Shown: positions 1 to 6,904 of the stretch, piece after piece
Position numbering within the stretch: position 1 is the first letter of the stretch
How the letters are laid out: every line of letters starts with the position of its first letter
Assembly: GCF_036075115.1 (NCBI RefSeq)
Contig: NZ_CP107958.1
Span: 868,001-932,000, forward strand
Origin: Streptomyces sp. NBC_00377
Lineage (GTDB): Bacteria > Actinomycetota > Actinomycetes > Streptomycetales > Streptomycetaceae
Length of the DNA: 64,000 nt
Reading direction: 5' to 3'
Translations under genes and position numbers: made by a program
Notes under the pieces: model-generated
Told to the model about the DNA's origin: nothing
What the model saw: the letters and a program-made list of their open reading frames with translations, nothing else
The model's database searches: none

Positions 1-930
1 ATGATGCGACGCATCGCCCGTGACGCGAACGCCGCTCGCACCCTGCACGCGGCAGGCGTCCACTCCTACCTGGCCCTGCCGCTGATGGCGCGGGGCAAGG
101 TGCTCGGGACGCTCAGCCTGTACCGCACCGTCAACGAGCGGCCCTTCGACGAACAGGACCGGGTGCTCGCCTCGGAGCTCGCCGCGCGCGCCGCGATCTG
201 CATCGACAACGCCCGCCTCTACGGACGGGAACGCACCACCGCCCTGACCCTCCAGCGCAGCCTGCTCCCGTCCGCGCCCGCCGCGCGGGAGGGACTGGAC
301 ATCGCCGCCCGGTACCGCCCGGCTCTCAGCGAGGTCGGCGGTGACTGGTACGACGTGCTGCCCCTGGGGCCGCAGCGCACCGCTCTCGTCGTCGGGGACG
401 TGATGGGCAAGGGCGTCCAGGCCGCCGCGATCATGGGTCAGCTGAGCAGCGCGACGCGGGCGCTGGCCCGGCTCGACCTCCCGCCTGCCGAGCTGATGCG
501 GCACCTCGACGACATCGCCGGCTCGCTCGGCGACGCGATCGCCACCTGCGTCTACGCCGTGTGCGACCTGCGGCGCGGCATCTGCACCCTGTCCGGCGCG
601 GGCCATCTCCCGCCGGTTCTGACCAGGCCGGACGGCACCACCGAACTGGTCGACATCCCCGGCGGCGTACCTCTGGGGGTGGGCGGGGTGGACTTCGGGA
701 CCACGGAGCTGGAGCTCTCCGCGGGGTCGTTGCTCGCCCTCTACACGGACGGCCTGGTCGAGAACCGGGAGGACCCCATCGACACCGGCCTCACCACCCT
801 GACCCGGCTCCTCCAGAGCACCGGCGGGGACTCCCTGGAGCAGACTGCCGACACCGTCCTCAGCGCCCTGAGTCCGGAGCCCGACGACGATGTCGCGCTC
901 CTGCTGGCCCGGACCCGCCCGGCCGGCTGA
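1..930 (+). CDS. GAF-SpoIIE PP2C phosphatase, 5' truncated by window
   Basis: C-terminal 309 residues of a sensor serine/threonine phosphatase. The first ~75 residues are the end of a GAF sensor domain (SYLALPLMARGKVLGTL, then a closing helix ending CIDNARLY), so the true start lies upstream of the window. From about residue 95 there is a complete SpoIIE/PP2C domain with GGDWYDV, GDVMGKG, GAGHLPP, LYTDGLVE and DDDVALL; the Asp residues are the expected metal ligands. Such proteins dephosphorylate anti-sigma-factor antagonists (STAS proteins) in partner-switching pathways of Streptomyces. The gene is followed by a hairpin at 947-990. Two more phosphatases of this type lie at 58809 and 61979, and a STAS protein at 43875, but no specific partner can be assigned. 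Confidence 0.9.
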   Translation: MMRRIARDANAARTLHAAGVHSYLALPLMARGKVLGTLSLYRTVNERPFDEQDRVLASELAARAAICIDNARLYGRERTTALTLQRSLLPSAPAAREGLDIAARYRPALSEVGGDWYDVLPLGPQRTALVVGDVMGKGVQAAAIMGQLSSATRALARLDLPPAELMRHLDDIAGSLGDAIATCVYAVCDLRRGICTLSGAGHLPPVLTRPDGTTELVDIPGGVPLGVGGVDFGTTELELSAGSLLALYTDGLVENREDPIDTGLTTLTRLLQSTGGDSLEQTADTVLSALSPEPDDDVALLLARTRPAG

Positions 931-946
931 GGACGCCGGTCGCGTA

Positions 947-990
947 CTGAGACAGAGGCGACCGGCTCACCGCGGCCGCCCCTGTCTCAG
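947..990 (+). terminator. hairpin terminator after the SpoIIE gene
   Basis: Inverted repeat CTGAGACAG / CTGTCTCAG (947-955 and 982-990), extended by four more G:C pairs after one mismatch, with a 16-nt loop. It starts 16 nt after the stop codon. There is no T-tract, as is usual for Streptomyces terminators. Confidence 0.6.
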
Positions 991-1109
991 GCGTCGGGCG
1001 GCGTGGCGGCGAGGTCGGCCGCCGTCGCGCACACGCGGCGTCCGACGCCCGAACGCCTCCGCCTCACCCGGTAACCGCGTCGGGCTTGCTTCCCCTGCCG
1101 GGCGCGCGT

Positions 1110-1125
1110 TGAGTACGCGTACTCA
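1110..1125. promoter_or_regulatory. 16-bp perfect palindrome upstream of acyltransferase gene
   Basis: TGAGTACGCGTACTCA is a perfect palindrome centred 70 bp upstream of the GTG start of the acyltransferase. Its position and symmetry suit a dimeric regulator site in the promoter or leader. No regulator can be named from the sequence. Confidence 0.35.
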
Positions 1126-1187
1126 GGCGCGTTCCTCCCCCGCGGCACGACACTGGGGCTCCGATCGCCCTCACCGGAGGTTCCCTC

Positions 1188-1841
1188 GTGTTCAGCCGTG
1201 CCGTTCTCGCCCTGACACCGTTCTTCGGACGTCTCACGGTCACCAGTGAGATCAAGCTGCGTCTGCCCGCGGGGACCATCTTCGTGGCCAACCACGACTC
1301 CATGGCCGACCCCGCCGTCGTCATGGCCGCGCTGCGGCGGCTGGACCTGGAGCCGGTGGTGATGGCGACCGCGGGGCTGTGGCGCATACCGCTGCTCGGC
1401 AGGGCGCTGACCCGCGAGGGGCACATACCGGTCCACCGCCGTACGGCGCACGCGGCGCTGGCCCTGGACGCCGCCGCCGAAGCCCTGGCGGGCGGGCGGC
1501 ACGTCCTGCTCTACGGAGAGGGCCGGCTGCCGCGCCGCCGGGACGCGGCCGCCACCGCACCCGAACCGTTCCGCACGGGGCTCGCCCGCCTGGCCCGGGC
1601 GAGTGGCGCTCTGGTGGTGCCGGTGGGCCACGCGGGCGCCCGGCGGATCGCCTCGGGGTCGGCCGCGAAGCAGCTGGCGGGCACGTTGACGGCACCGGTC
1701 CGCAGACCGCACTGCCACGTCCATCTCGGCGCGCCGCTGCGGCTCCCCGCGGAGACGGAGCGCGGCACGGCGGCCGCCCGCCTCGCGGTCACCACGGCCT
1801 GGCGAACAGCGGCCCGCGCCGTGGGCGAACACCCGCGGTAG
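1188..1841 (+). CDS. PlsC-like 1-acyl-glycerol-3-phosphate acyltransferase family protein
   Basis: A 217-residue protein of the PlsC/LPLAT fold. It carries the catalytic HX4D motif near residue 31 (ANHDSMADP) and, around residue 110, a block (LLYGEGRLPRR) at the position of the family glycerol-phosphate-binding loop (usually EGTRS); here TR is replaced by RL. The GTG start is preceded by ACCGGAGG at good spacing. Family members acylate lysophosphatidic acid or related lipids at the inner membrane face; some Streptomyces paralogues act on lipid-like metabolites, so the substrate is open. At 217 aa it is slightly short for PlsC. It is flanked by a terminator upstream and a non-coding convergent gap downstream, so it is probably monocistronic. 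Confidence 0.85.
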   Translation: MFSRAVLALTPFFGRLTVTSEIKLRLPAGTIFVANHDSMADPAVVMAALRRLDLEPVVMATAGLWRIPLLGRALTREGHIPVHRRTAHAALALDAAAEALAGGRHVLLYGEGRLPRRRDAAATAPEPFRTGLARLARASGALVVPVGHAGARRIASGSAAKQLAGTLTAPVRRPHCHVHLGAPLRLPAETERGTAAARLAVTTAWRTAARAVGEHPR

Positions 1842-2189
1842 TCACCGCCGCACAGCGGGGACGAACACGGGGGCGAACCGCGCGGGACGGACGCCGGCCG
1901 ATCCGTGGCGTCGGCCTGGAGCGCGCACGCCCGACCCCGCAGCGGCGGCACCGCGTTGAGGACCCCGGCCCCCGCGGCAGGCGAACCCGAGGCGGCCGGC
2001 GGCTCGCTCCCGCCTCGAAGCGGCCACCGTGGCAGCGCGGCCCCGGCCCCGGCCCGCGCGCTACACGCACACCCGAGGCGGCCCTGAGCAGGCCGTACTC
2101 CGAAGCGGCTGCCTTCGCAGCGCGACCGCGGTCCACGCCATGGGCGTGTCACCGGTGCATCCGTCGGACCGGTGGGACCGGCGCCGTCG
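1842..2189. other. convergent intergenic region, no gene seen
   Basis: Very GC-rich spacer between the ends of the acyltransferase and lacI-type genes. Open frames here have poor composition and no ribosome sites. The 13-mer ACCCGAGGCGGCC occurs near 1986 and again near 2071. No clean terminator was found. Confidence 0.5.
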
Positions 2190-3236
2190 TCACCGGGGCG
2201 TCGGCGGTGGCGCCGTGCTCTGGCGCAGCACCAGCCGCGTCGGTACGAGCGTCGTCCCGTGTTCCGAGCCGTCCGGGCGCATCTTGCGCAGCACGGCCTG
2301 GACACAGAGCCGGCCGACCTCGGCGAAGTCCTGGTGCAGGGTGGTGAGCGGGGGCAGGAAGGAGCCCGCCTCGGGGATGTCGTCGAAGCCGATGACGCTG
2401 ACGTCCTGCGGCACCCGGCGCCCGCCTTCGTGCAGGGCGCGCAGCAGGCCCAGTGCCATCTGGTCGTTGGCCGCGAAGACGGCGGTGCAGTCCTCGCGGG
2501 CCACCAGTTCGCGTCCGGCCAGGTAGCCGGACTCCGCCGACCAGTCACCCCTGACCAGCGGCGGTGCGCTGCGGCCCGCCTCGGTGAGCGCGGCCCGCCA
2601 GGCGTCCGCACGGCGCTGGGCGGCGAACGAGCCCTCGGGTCCGCCGAGATGCCAGACGGTCCGGTGGCCGAGGTCGAGCAGGTGGTGGACGGCGGTCTTG
2701 GTGCCGCCGGCCTGATCGGTGTCCACGACGGTGTAGTGGTCGCCGGCGTCGGAGTCCACCACCACGACCTGGACGTGCGGCGGCAGCTTCACGGTCGCCG
2801 CGTCCAGCAGGTGGACCTCCATGATGACGATCACGGCGTCGACGGCCAGCTCCTCCAGCCGGGAGAACGCGCCGCGCACCTCGTCGCTGGTGGGGACGGC
2901 CACCGGGAGCAGGGTCACCGCGTAGCCCTCGGCGGCCGCCGAGGTCGCGATCGCCTCCAGGGTGCGCACGTTCCCGGTGGTGGACAACGTGAACGTGATG
3001 ACGCCGATCGTCCGGAACTCGCCGCGCTTGAGGGCGCGGGCGGCGCTGTTGGGCCGGTAGCCGAGTTCGGCCATGGCGTGGAGGACCTGCTGCCGGGTCT
3101 CCTCGTTCACGCCCGCGTAACCGTTGGAGACCCGGGAGACGGTCTGCGAGGACACGCCGGCGAGCCTCGCGACGTCCGCCATGGAGGCCGTGGCCCGGGT
3201 GCGTCTCGGCACGTTGGCCGGTGTTCTCTCAGCCAT
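2190..3236 (-). CDS. LacI-family transcriptional repressor of the galactan/galactoside locus
   Basis: A 348-residue LacI/GalR repressor. The N-terminal helix-turn-helix reads MADVARLAGVSSQTVSRV, followed by the hinge NSAARALK, then a periplasmic-binding-protein-like effector domain with GVITF, VVVDSD, DLGHRTVWHLGGPEG, AVFAANDQMALGLL and VIGFDDIPE. I chose ATG 3236; an in-frame GTG at 3242 sits closer to a GAGAGGTGG ribosome site and is an equally good candidate. It is transcribed divergently from an ABC sugar transporter, and two identical 16-bp palindromes (3339-3354, 3384-3399) lie in between with the partially conserved central CG typical of LacI operators. Expected role: repress the transporter and galactosidase genes until a sugar inducer binds. 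The inducer is inferred to be a galacto-oligosaccharide. Confidence 0.93.
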   Translation of the reverse strand: MAERTPANVPRRTRATASMADVARLAGVSSQTVSRVSNGYAGVNEETRQQVLHAMAELGYRPNSAARALKRGEFRTIGVITFTLSTTGNVRTLEAIATSAAAEGYAVTLLPVAVPTSDEVRGAFSRLEELAVDAVIVIMEVHLLDAATVKLPPHVQVVVVDSDAGDHYTVVDTDQAGGTKTAVHHLLDLGHRTVWHLGGPEGSFAAQRRADAWRAALTEAGRSAPPLVRGDWSAESGYLAGRELVAREDCTAVFAANDQMALGLLRALHEGGRRVPQDVSVIGFDDIPEAGSFLPPLTTLHQDFAEVGRLCVQAVLRKMRPDGSEHGTTLVPTRLVLRQSTAPPPTPR

Positions 3237-3296
3237 GTCCACTCGGTGTGCCCACCTCTCTGTCGGCGCAGGTGCGACGGCCGCCCCAGAGGACTC

Positions 3297-3326
3297 TTGA
3301 CCATCGTTATCGGGGCAGTGTAGACA
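3297..3326 (+). promoter_or_regulatory. vegetative-type promoter for the ABC transporter operon
   Basis: TTGACC (3297-3302), an 18-nt spacer and TAGACA (3321-3326) make a near-consensus housekeeping sigma promoter reading toward the permease genes. Predicted initiation is near 3333, six to eight bases before the first operator, leaving a leader of about 160 nt. Confidence 0.7.
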
Positions 3327-3338
3327 TGCCGCCATCAG

Positions 3339-3354
3339 ATGTTTACGTAAACAT
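3339..3354. promoter_or_regulatory. LacI-type operator O1
   Basis: Perfect 16-bp palindrome ATGTTTACGTAAACAT just downstream of the predicted transcription start. The central CG dyad and its place between repressor gene and target operon mark it as a LacI-family operator. An identical copy follows 45 bp downstream. Confidence 0.85.
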
Positions 3355-3383
3355 AACAGCTTGCCAAGCCTCTTGCGTGGCTG

Positions 3384-3399
3384 ATGTTTACGTAAACAT
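3384..3399. promoter_or_regulatory. LacI-type operator O2
   Basis: Second exact copy of ATGTTTACGTAAACAT, centre-to-centre 45 bp from the first. The spacing of about 4.3 helical turns puts the two sites roughly on different faces of the helix, so they may act as independent roadblocks rather than a simple loop. Confidence 0.83.
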
Positions 3400-3414
3400 C
3401 ATGGTGGTGGTGAG

Positions 3415-3450
3415 GCGTTCGGAAATCTCCGCGCGTTCGGAAATCTCCGC
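3415..3450 (+). repeat. 18-bp perfect tandem duplication in the transporter leader
   Basis: GCGTTCGGAAATCTCCGC occurs twice in direct tandem (3415-3432, 3433-3450). It lies in the predicted 5' leader between operator O2 and the permease start. Each unit contains the dyad GGAAATCTCC. Confidence 0.8.
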
Positions 3451-3492
3451 GCACCACCGCCGGGCTCCAGGACTGGACGAGCGAGGAACGAC

Positions 3493-4419
3493 ATGACGAC
3501 GCTGCAACCGCCGGTGGCCGCCGAGCCGCGGCCGGCACCGCCTCCGGCGAAACGGGACCGCCGCTCCTGGACGGGATGGGGTTTCATCGGTCCCTTCGTG
3601 GCGGTGTTCGCGCTGGTCTTCCTGGCGCCGATCGCATACTCGATCTACCTGAGCCTCTTCCGGGACCAGTTGATCGGCGGCAACCAGTTCGTCGGGCTGG
3701 ACAACTACACACGGGCCCTCCAGGACGAGGCGTTCTGGTCGGCGGTCGGCCGCGTGGCGCTCTTCCTGGTGATCCAGGTGCCGATCATGCTGGGCATCGC
3801 CCTGCTGGTGGCGCTGGCACTGGACAGCGGCCGCCTCTACGGCAAGAGCTTCTTCCGGATCACGATCTTCCTGCCGTACGCCGTGCCCGCCGTGGTCGCC
3901 ACCCTGATGTGGGGCTTCATGTACGGCACCAAGTACGGCCTGGTGGGCGACATCAACTCCGCGTTCGGTGTCACCCTGCCCGACCTGCTCTCCCCCAGCT
4001 GGGTACTCGCCTCCATCGGCAACATCGTGACCTGGGAGTTCGTCGGCTACAACATGCTGATCTTCTACTCGGCGCTGCGGGTCGTCCCGACCTCGCTCTA
4101 CGAGGCGGCGGAGATCGACGGCGCCGGTCAGTGGCGGATCATCAGCGCGATCAAGCTGCCCGCGATCCGGGGCGCGCTCGTCATCGCGACGATCTTCTCG
4201 ATCATCGGCAGCTTCCAGCTGTTCAACGAGCCGAGCATCCTGCGTCCGCTGGCCCTGAACTCCATCACCACGGACTTCACACCGAACTACTACACGTACT
4301 CGCTGTCCTTCAACGGCCAGCAGCACAACTACTCCGCGACGGTGGCCATCATCATGGGCGTCATCACGATGATCGTCGCCTACGTCGTCCAGCTGCGCGG
4401 CATGCGCAAGGGAGCGTGA
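3493..4419 (+). CDS. ABC sugar transporter permease (MalF/UgpA type)
   Basis: A 308-residue inner-membrane permease of the carbohydrate ABC importer family. After a Pro-rich cytoplasmic tail, six hydrophobic segments follow, the first at GFIGPFVAVFALVFLAPI. The cytoplasmic EAA loop reads EAAEIDGAGQWRIISAIKLP around residue 212, the contact for the ATPase. The ATG follows GAGG. The stop is 4 nt before the next permease, so the two are co-transcribed. No ATP-binding subunit is encoded here; Streptomyces often uses the shared ATPase MsiK for such importers, which is an inference for this case. Confidence 0.93.
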   Translation: MTTLQPPVAAEPRPAPPPAKRDRRSWTGWGFIGPFVAVFALVFLAPIAYSIYLSLFRDQLIGGNQFVGLDNYTRALQDEAFWSAVGRVALFLVIQVPIMLGIALLVALALDSGRLYGKSFFRITIFLPYAVPAVVATLMWGFMYGTKYGLVGDINSAFGVTLPDLLSPSWVLASIGNIVTWEFVGYNMLIFYSALRVVPTSLYEAAEIDGAGQWRIISAIKLPAIRGALVIATIFSIIGSFQLFNEPSILRPLALNSITTDFTPNYYTYSLSFNGQQHNYSATVAIIMGVITMIVAYVVQLRGMRKGA

Positions 4420-4423
4420 CCCG

Positions 4424-5347
4424 ATGAGCACGACTGTCACCGCCTCCCCCGCGAAGAACACCGCCCCGAGGCTGCGGACCCCCCGCAAGAAGCACAGCCC
4501 GGGCAAGCCGAAGCGCAATGTGCTGCTGACGGTGCTGATGGCCCTGATGGTCCTCTACACCGTGGTGCCGCTGATCTGGCTGGTCATCAACTCCACGAAG
4601 ACCCAGGCGGGCCTGGCCGACTCCAACGGACTGTGGTTCGCCCACGACTTCGCCCTCTGGGACAACATCCGGACCACCTTCACCTACCACGACGGCATCT
4701 TCGGACGCTGGCTGCTGAACACGCTGCTGTACGTGGTGCTCGGTGCGGGTGGCGCGACCCTGCTGGCCGTGCTGGGCGGGTACGCCCTTGCGAAGTTCCA
4801 GTTCCCCGGCAAGCGCGCCATCTTCGCCGTGGTGATCGGTGCGGTCGCCGTGCCGGCCACTGCGCTGGCCGTGCCGACCTTCCTGATGTTCAGCAAGATG
4901 GGGCTGACCGACACCCCGTGGGCGGTGATCATCCCGTCGCTCGTGTCACCGTTCGGCCTCTACCTGATGTGGGTGTTCGCCGCGGAGGCGATCCCGACCG
5001 AGCTGCTGGAGGCGGCCCGGATGGACGGGGCGAGCGAGGTGCGCACCTTCTTCCAGGTCGCGCTGCCGCTGCTGGCTCCCGGGATCGTGACCGTCCTGCT
5101 GTTCACCACGGTCGCCACCTGGAACAACTACTTCCTCCCCCTGATCATGCTGAAGGACCCGGACTGGTACCCGCTGACCCTGGGTCTGAGCGCCTGGAGC
5201 TCGCAGGCACAGACCATCGGCGGTGACGTGATCTTCAACCTGGTGATCACCGGATCCCTGCTGACGATCATTCCGCTGATCGCCGCCTTCCTGTTCCTCC
5301 AGAAGTACTGGCAGTCCGGCCTCGCCGCCGGAAGCGTCAAGGAGTGA
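4424..5347 (+). CDS. ABC sugar transporter permease (MalG type)
   Basis: A 307-residue second permease, pairing with the upstream protein to form the membrane channel. There is a basic, Lys/Arg-rich N-terminal tail, six membrane spans beginning at VLLTVLMALMVLYTVVPLIW, and an EAA loop EAARMDGASEVRTFFQVALP around residue 195. It is translationally close to the first permease and followed about 90 nt later by the substrate-binding lipoprotein, which is the standard permease-permease-binding protein order with a divergent LacI regulator. Confidence 0.93.
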   Translation: MSTTVTASPAKNTAPRLRTPRKKHSPGKPKRNVLLTVLMALMVLYTVVPLIWLVINSTKTQAGLADSNGLWFAHDFALWDNIRTTFTYHDGIFGRWLLNTLLYVVLGAGGATLLAVLGGYALAKFQFPGKRAIFAVVIGAVAVPATALAVPTFLMFSKMGLTDTPWAVIIPSLVSPFGLYLMWVFAAEAIPTELLEAARMDGASEVRTFFQVALPLLAPGIVTVLLFTTVATWNNYFLPLIMLKDPDWYPLTLGLSAWSSQAQTIGGDVIFNLVITGSLLTIIPLIAAFLFLQKYWQSGLAAGSVKE

Positions 5348-5436
5348 CGTGGACGGCGCCCCCAAGCCCCACATTTAAGCCATACCAGCACCACCCCCAC
5401 CCTCACCTGTCCCACCCACGAAGAAGTGGAAGCCCC

Positions 5437-6774
5437 ATGCGCAGAACAACGAGCCGCATCCTGCGCGGCATCGCCCTCGTCTCCACCCTCGCCCTGGGCG
5501 TCACCGCCTGCGGCGGTTCGGACGATGACTCCGACACCAAGGCCGTCTCCGCCAACGACATCCAGACTGCCCTGGACAAGGGCGGCGACATCACGGTCTG
5601 GGCCTGGGAGCCCACCCTGAAGACGGTGGCCGCCGACTTCCAGAAGAAGTACCCGAAGGTCAAGGTCAACCTGGTCAGCGAGCGCTCCGGCGACAAGCAC
5701 TACACCGCGCTGTCCAACGCGATCTCGGCCGGCAAGGGCGTCCCGGACGTCGCCCAGATCGAGTACTTCGCGCTCGGCCAGTACTCCCTGACCAAGGGCC
5801 TGACCGACCTGGCGCCCTACGGTGCCGACAAGCTCGCCTCCAAGTACACGCCGGGCCCGTGGAACGCCGTGAGCGACGGCGACAAGGTCTACGGCCTGCC
5901 GATGGACTCGGGCCCGATGGCGCTGTTCTACAACAAGACGGTCTTCGACAAGTACAAGATCGCCGTCCCCACCACCTGGGACGAGTACCTGGACGCGGCC
6001 CGCAAGCTCCACAAGGCCGACCCGAAGGCCTACATCACCAGCGACCTCGGTGACGCGGGCCTCACCACCTCCCTGCTGTGGCAGGCCGGTTCGCGCCCCT
6101 ACAAGGTCGACGGCACCAAGCTCGGCATCAGCTTCGACGACGCGGGCGCCAAGAAGTACGAGACGGTCTGGCAGCAGCTGATCAGCGAGAAGCTGCTCGC
6201 CCCGGTCAACGGCTGGACCGACGACTGGTACAAGGGCCTGGGCGACGGCACCATCGCCACCCTGCCCACCGGCGCCTGGATGCCCGCCAACTTCGTCACC
6301 GGCGTCCCGAACGCCAAGGGCCAGTGGCGCGCCGCGGCGATGCCGGCCTGGACCAAGGGCGACAAGGCGAGCGCGGAGAACGGCGGCAGCTCGCTGGCCG
6401 TCCCGGCGCTGGCCAAGAACAAGGAACTCGCCTACGCCTTCACCGAGTACGCCAACTCCGGCGCCGGTGTCGCCACCCGCATCGGCGAGGGCGCCTTCCC
6501 CGCCACCAAGGCGGAGCTCGAGTCGCCCGCGTTCCAGAGCAAGAAGTTCGACTACTTCGGCGGCCAGGAAGCGAACAAGATATTCGCCGACTCCGCCGCG
6601 AACGTGGCGAGCGACTGGTCGTACCTCCCGTTCCAGCCGTACGCCAACTCGATCTTCAACGACACCGTCGGCAAGGCCTACGTCTCCGGCACCAAGCTGG
6701 CGGACGGTCTGAAGGCCTGGCAGGACGCGTCGGTCAAGTACGGCGGCGAGCAGGGCTTCACCATCGAGAAGTAG
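5437..6774 (+). CDS. extracellular sugar-binding lipoprotein of the ABC transporter
   Basis: A 445-residue family-1 solute-binding protein. A twin-Arg-containing signal peptide ends in the lipobox VTACGG, so Cys25 should be lipidated. The mature part has the class features ITVWAWEPTLKTVAADFQKK, GKGVPDVAQIEYF, GPMALFYNKTVFDKY and TLPTGAWMP. It would capture oligosaccharides released outside the cell and hand them to the two upstream permeases. ATG 5437 was chosen because it directly begins the signal peptide and follows GAAGTGGA; a longer in-frame opening upstream is low complexity. A hairpin downstream (6847-6876) separates it from the beta-galactosidase gene. Confidence 0.94.
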   Translation: MRRTTSRILRGIALVSTLALGVTACGGSDDDSDTKAVSANDIQTALDKGGDITVWAWEPTLKTVAADFQKKYPKVKVNLVSERSGDKHYTALSNAISAGKGVPDVAQIEYFALGQYSLTKGLTDLAPYGADKLASKYTPGPWNAVSDGDKVYGLPMDSGPMALFYNKTVFDKYKIAVPTTWDEYLDAARKLHKADPKAYITSDLGDAGLTTSLLWQAGSRPYKVDGTKLGISFDDAGAKKYETVWQQLISEKLLAPVNGWTDDWYKGLGDGTIATLPTGAWMPANFVTGVPNAKGQWRAAAMPAWTKGDKASAENGGSSLAVPALAKNKELAYAFTEYANSGAGVATRIGEGAFPATKAELESPAFQSKKFDYFGGQEANKIFADSAANVASDWSYLPFQPYANSIFNDTVGKAYVSGTKLADGLKAWQDASVKYGGEQGFTIEK

Positions 6775-6808
6775 TCGGGGAGCACTCCTCGCAGTACCTC
6801 GCCACGCG

Positions 6809-6836
6809 GTGATCGGTACGCAGTGATCGGTACGCA
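6809..6836 (+). repeat. 14-bp perfect tandem duplication
   Basis: GTGATCGGTACGCA is repeated head to tail (6809-6822, 6823-6836) just after the binding-protein gene and before the 6847 hairpin. It contains no obvious regulator dyad and could be a replication-slippage product. Confidence 0.75.
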
Positions 6837-6846
6837 GTAAAACGCC

Positions 6847-6876
6847 GGGCGGCGCGGCTCCCGGGCCGCGCCGCCC
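6847..6876 (+). terminator. strong hairpin between binding-protein and GH42 genes
   Basis: GGGCGGCGCGGC / GCCGCGCCGCCC, a perfect 12-bp stem with a 6-nt loop. It lies 72 nt after the lipoprotein stop and 28 nt before the beta-galactosidase start. It may act as a partial terminator or as a 3'-end stabiliser setting higher transporter than hydrolase expression. Confidence 0.65.
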
Positions 6877-6904
6877 CCGTGCACCACCCTTCGGAAGGAC
6901 CGCC

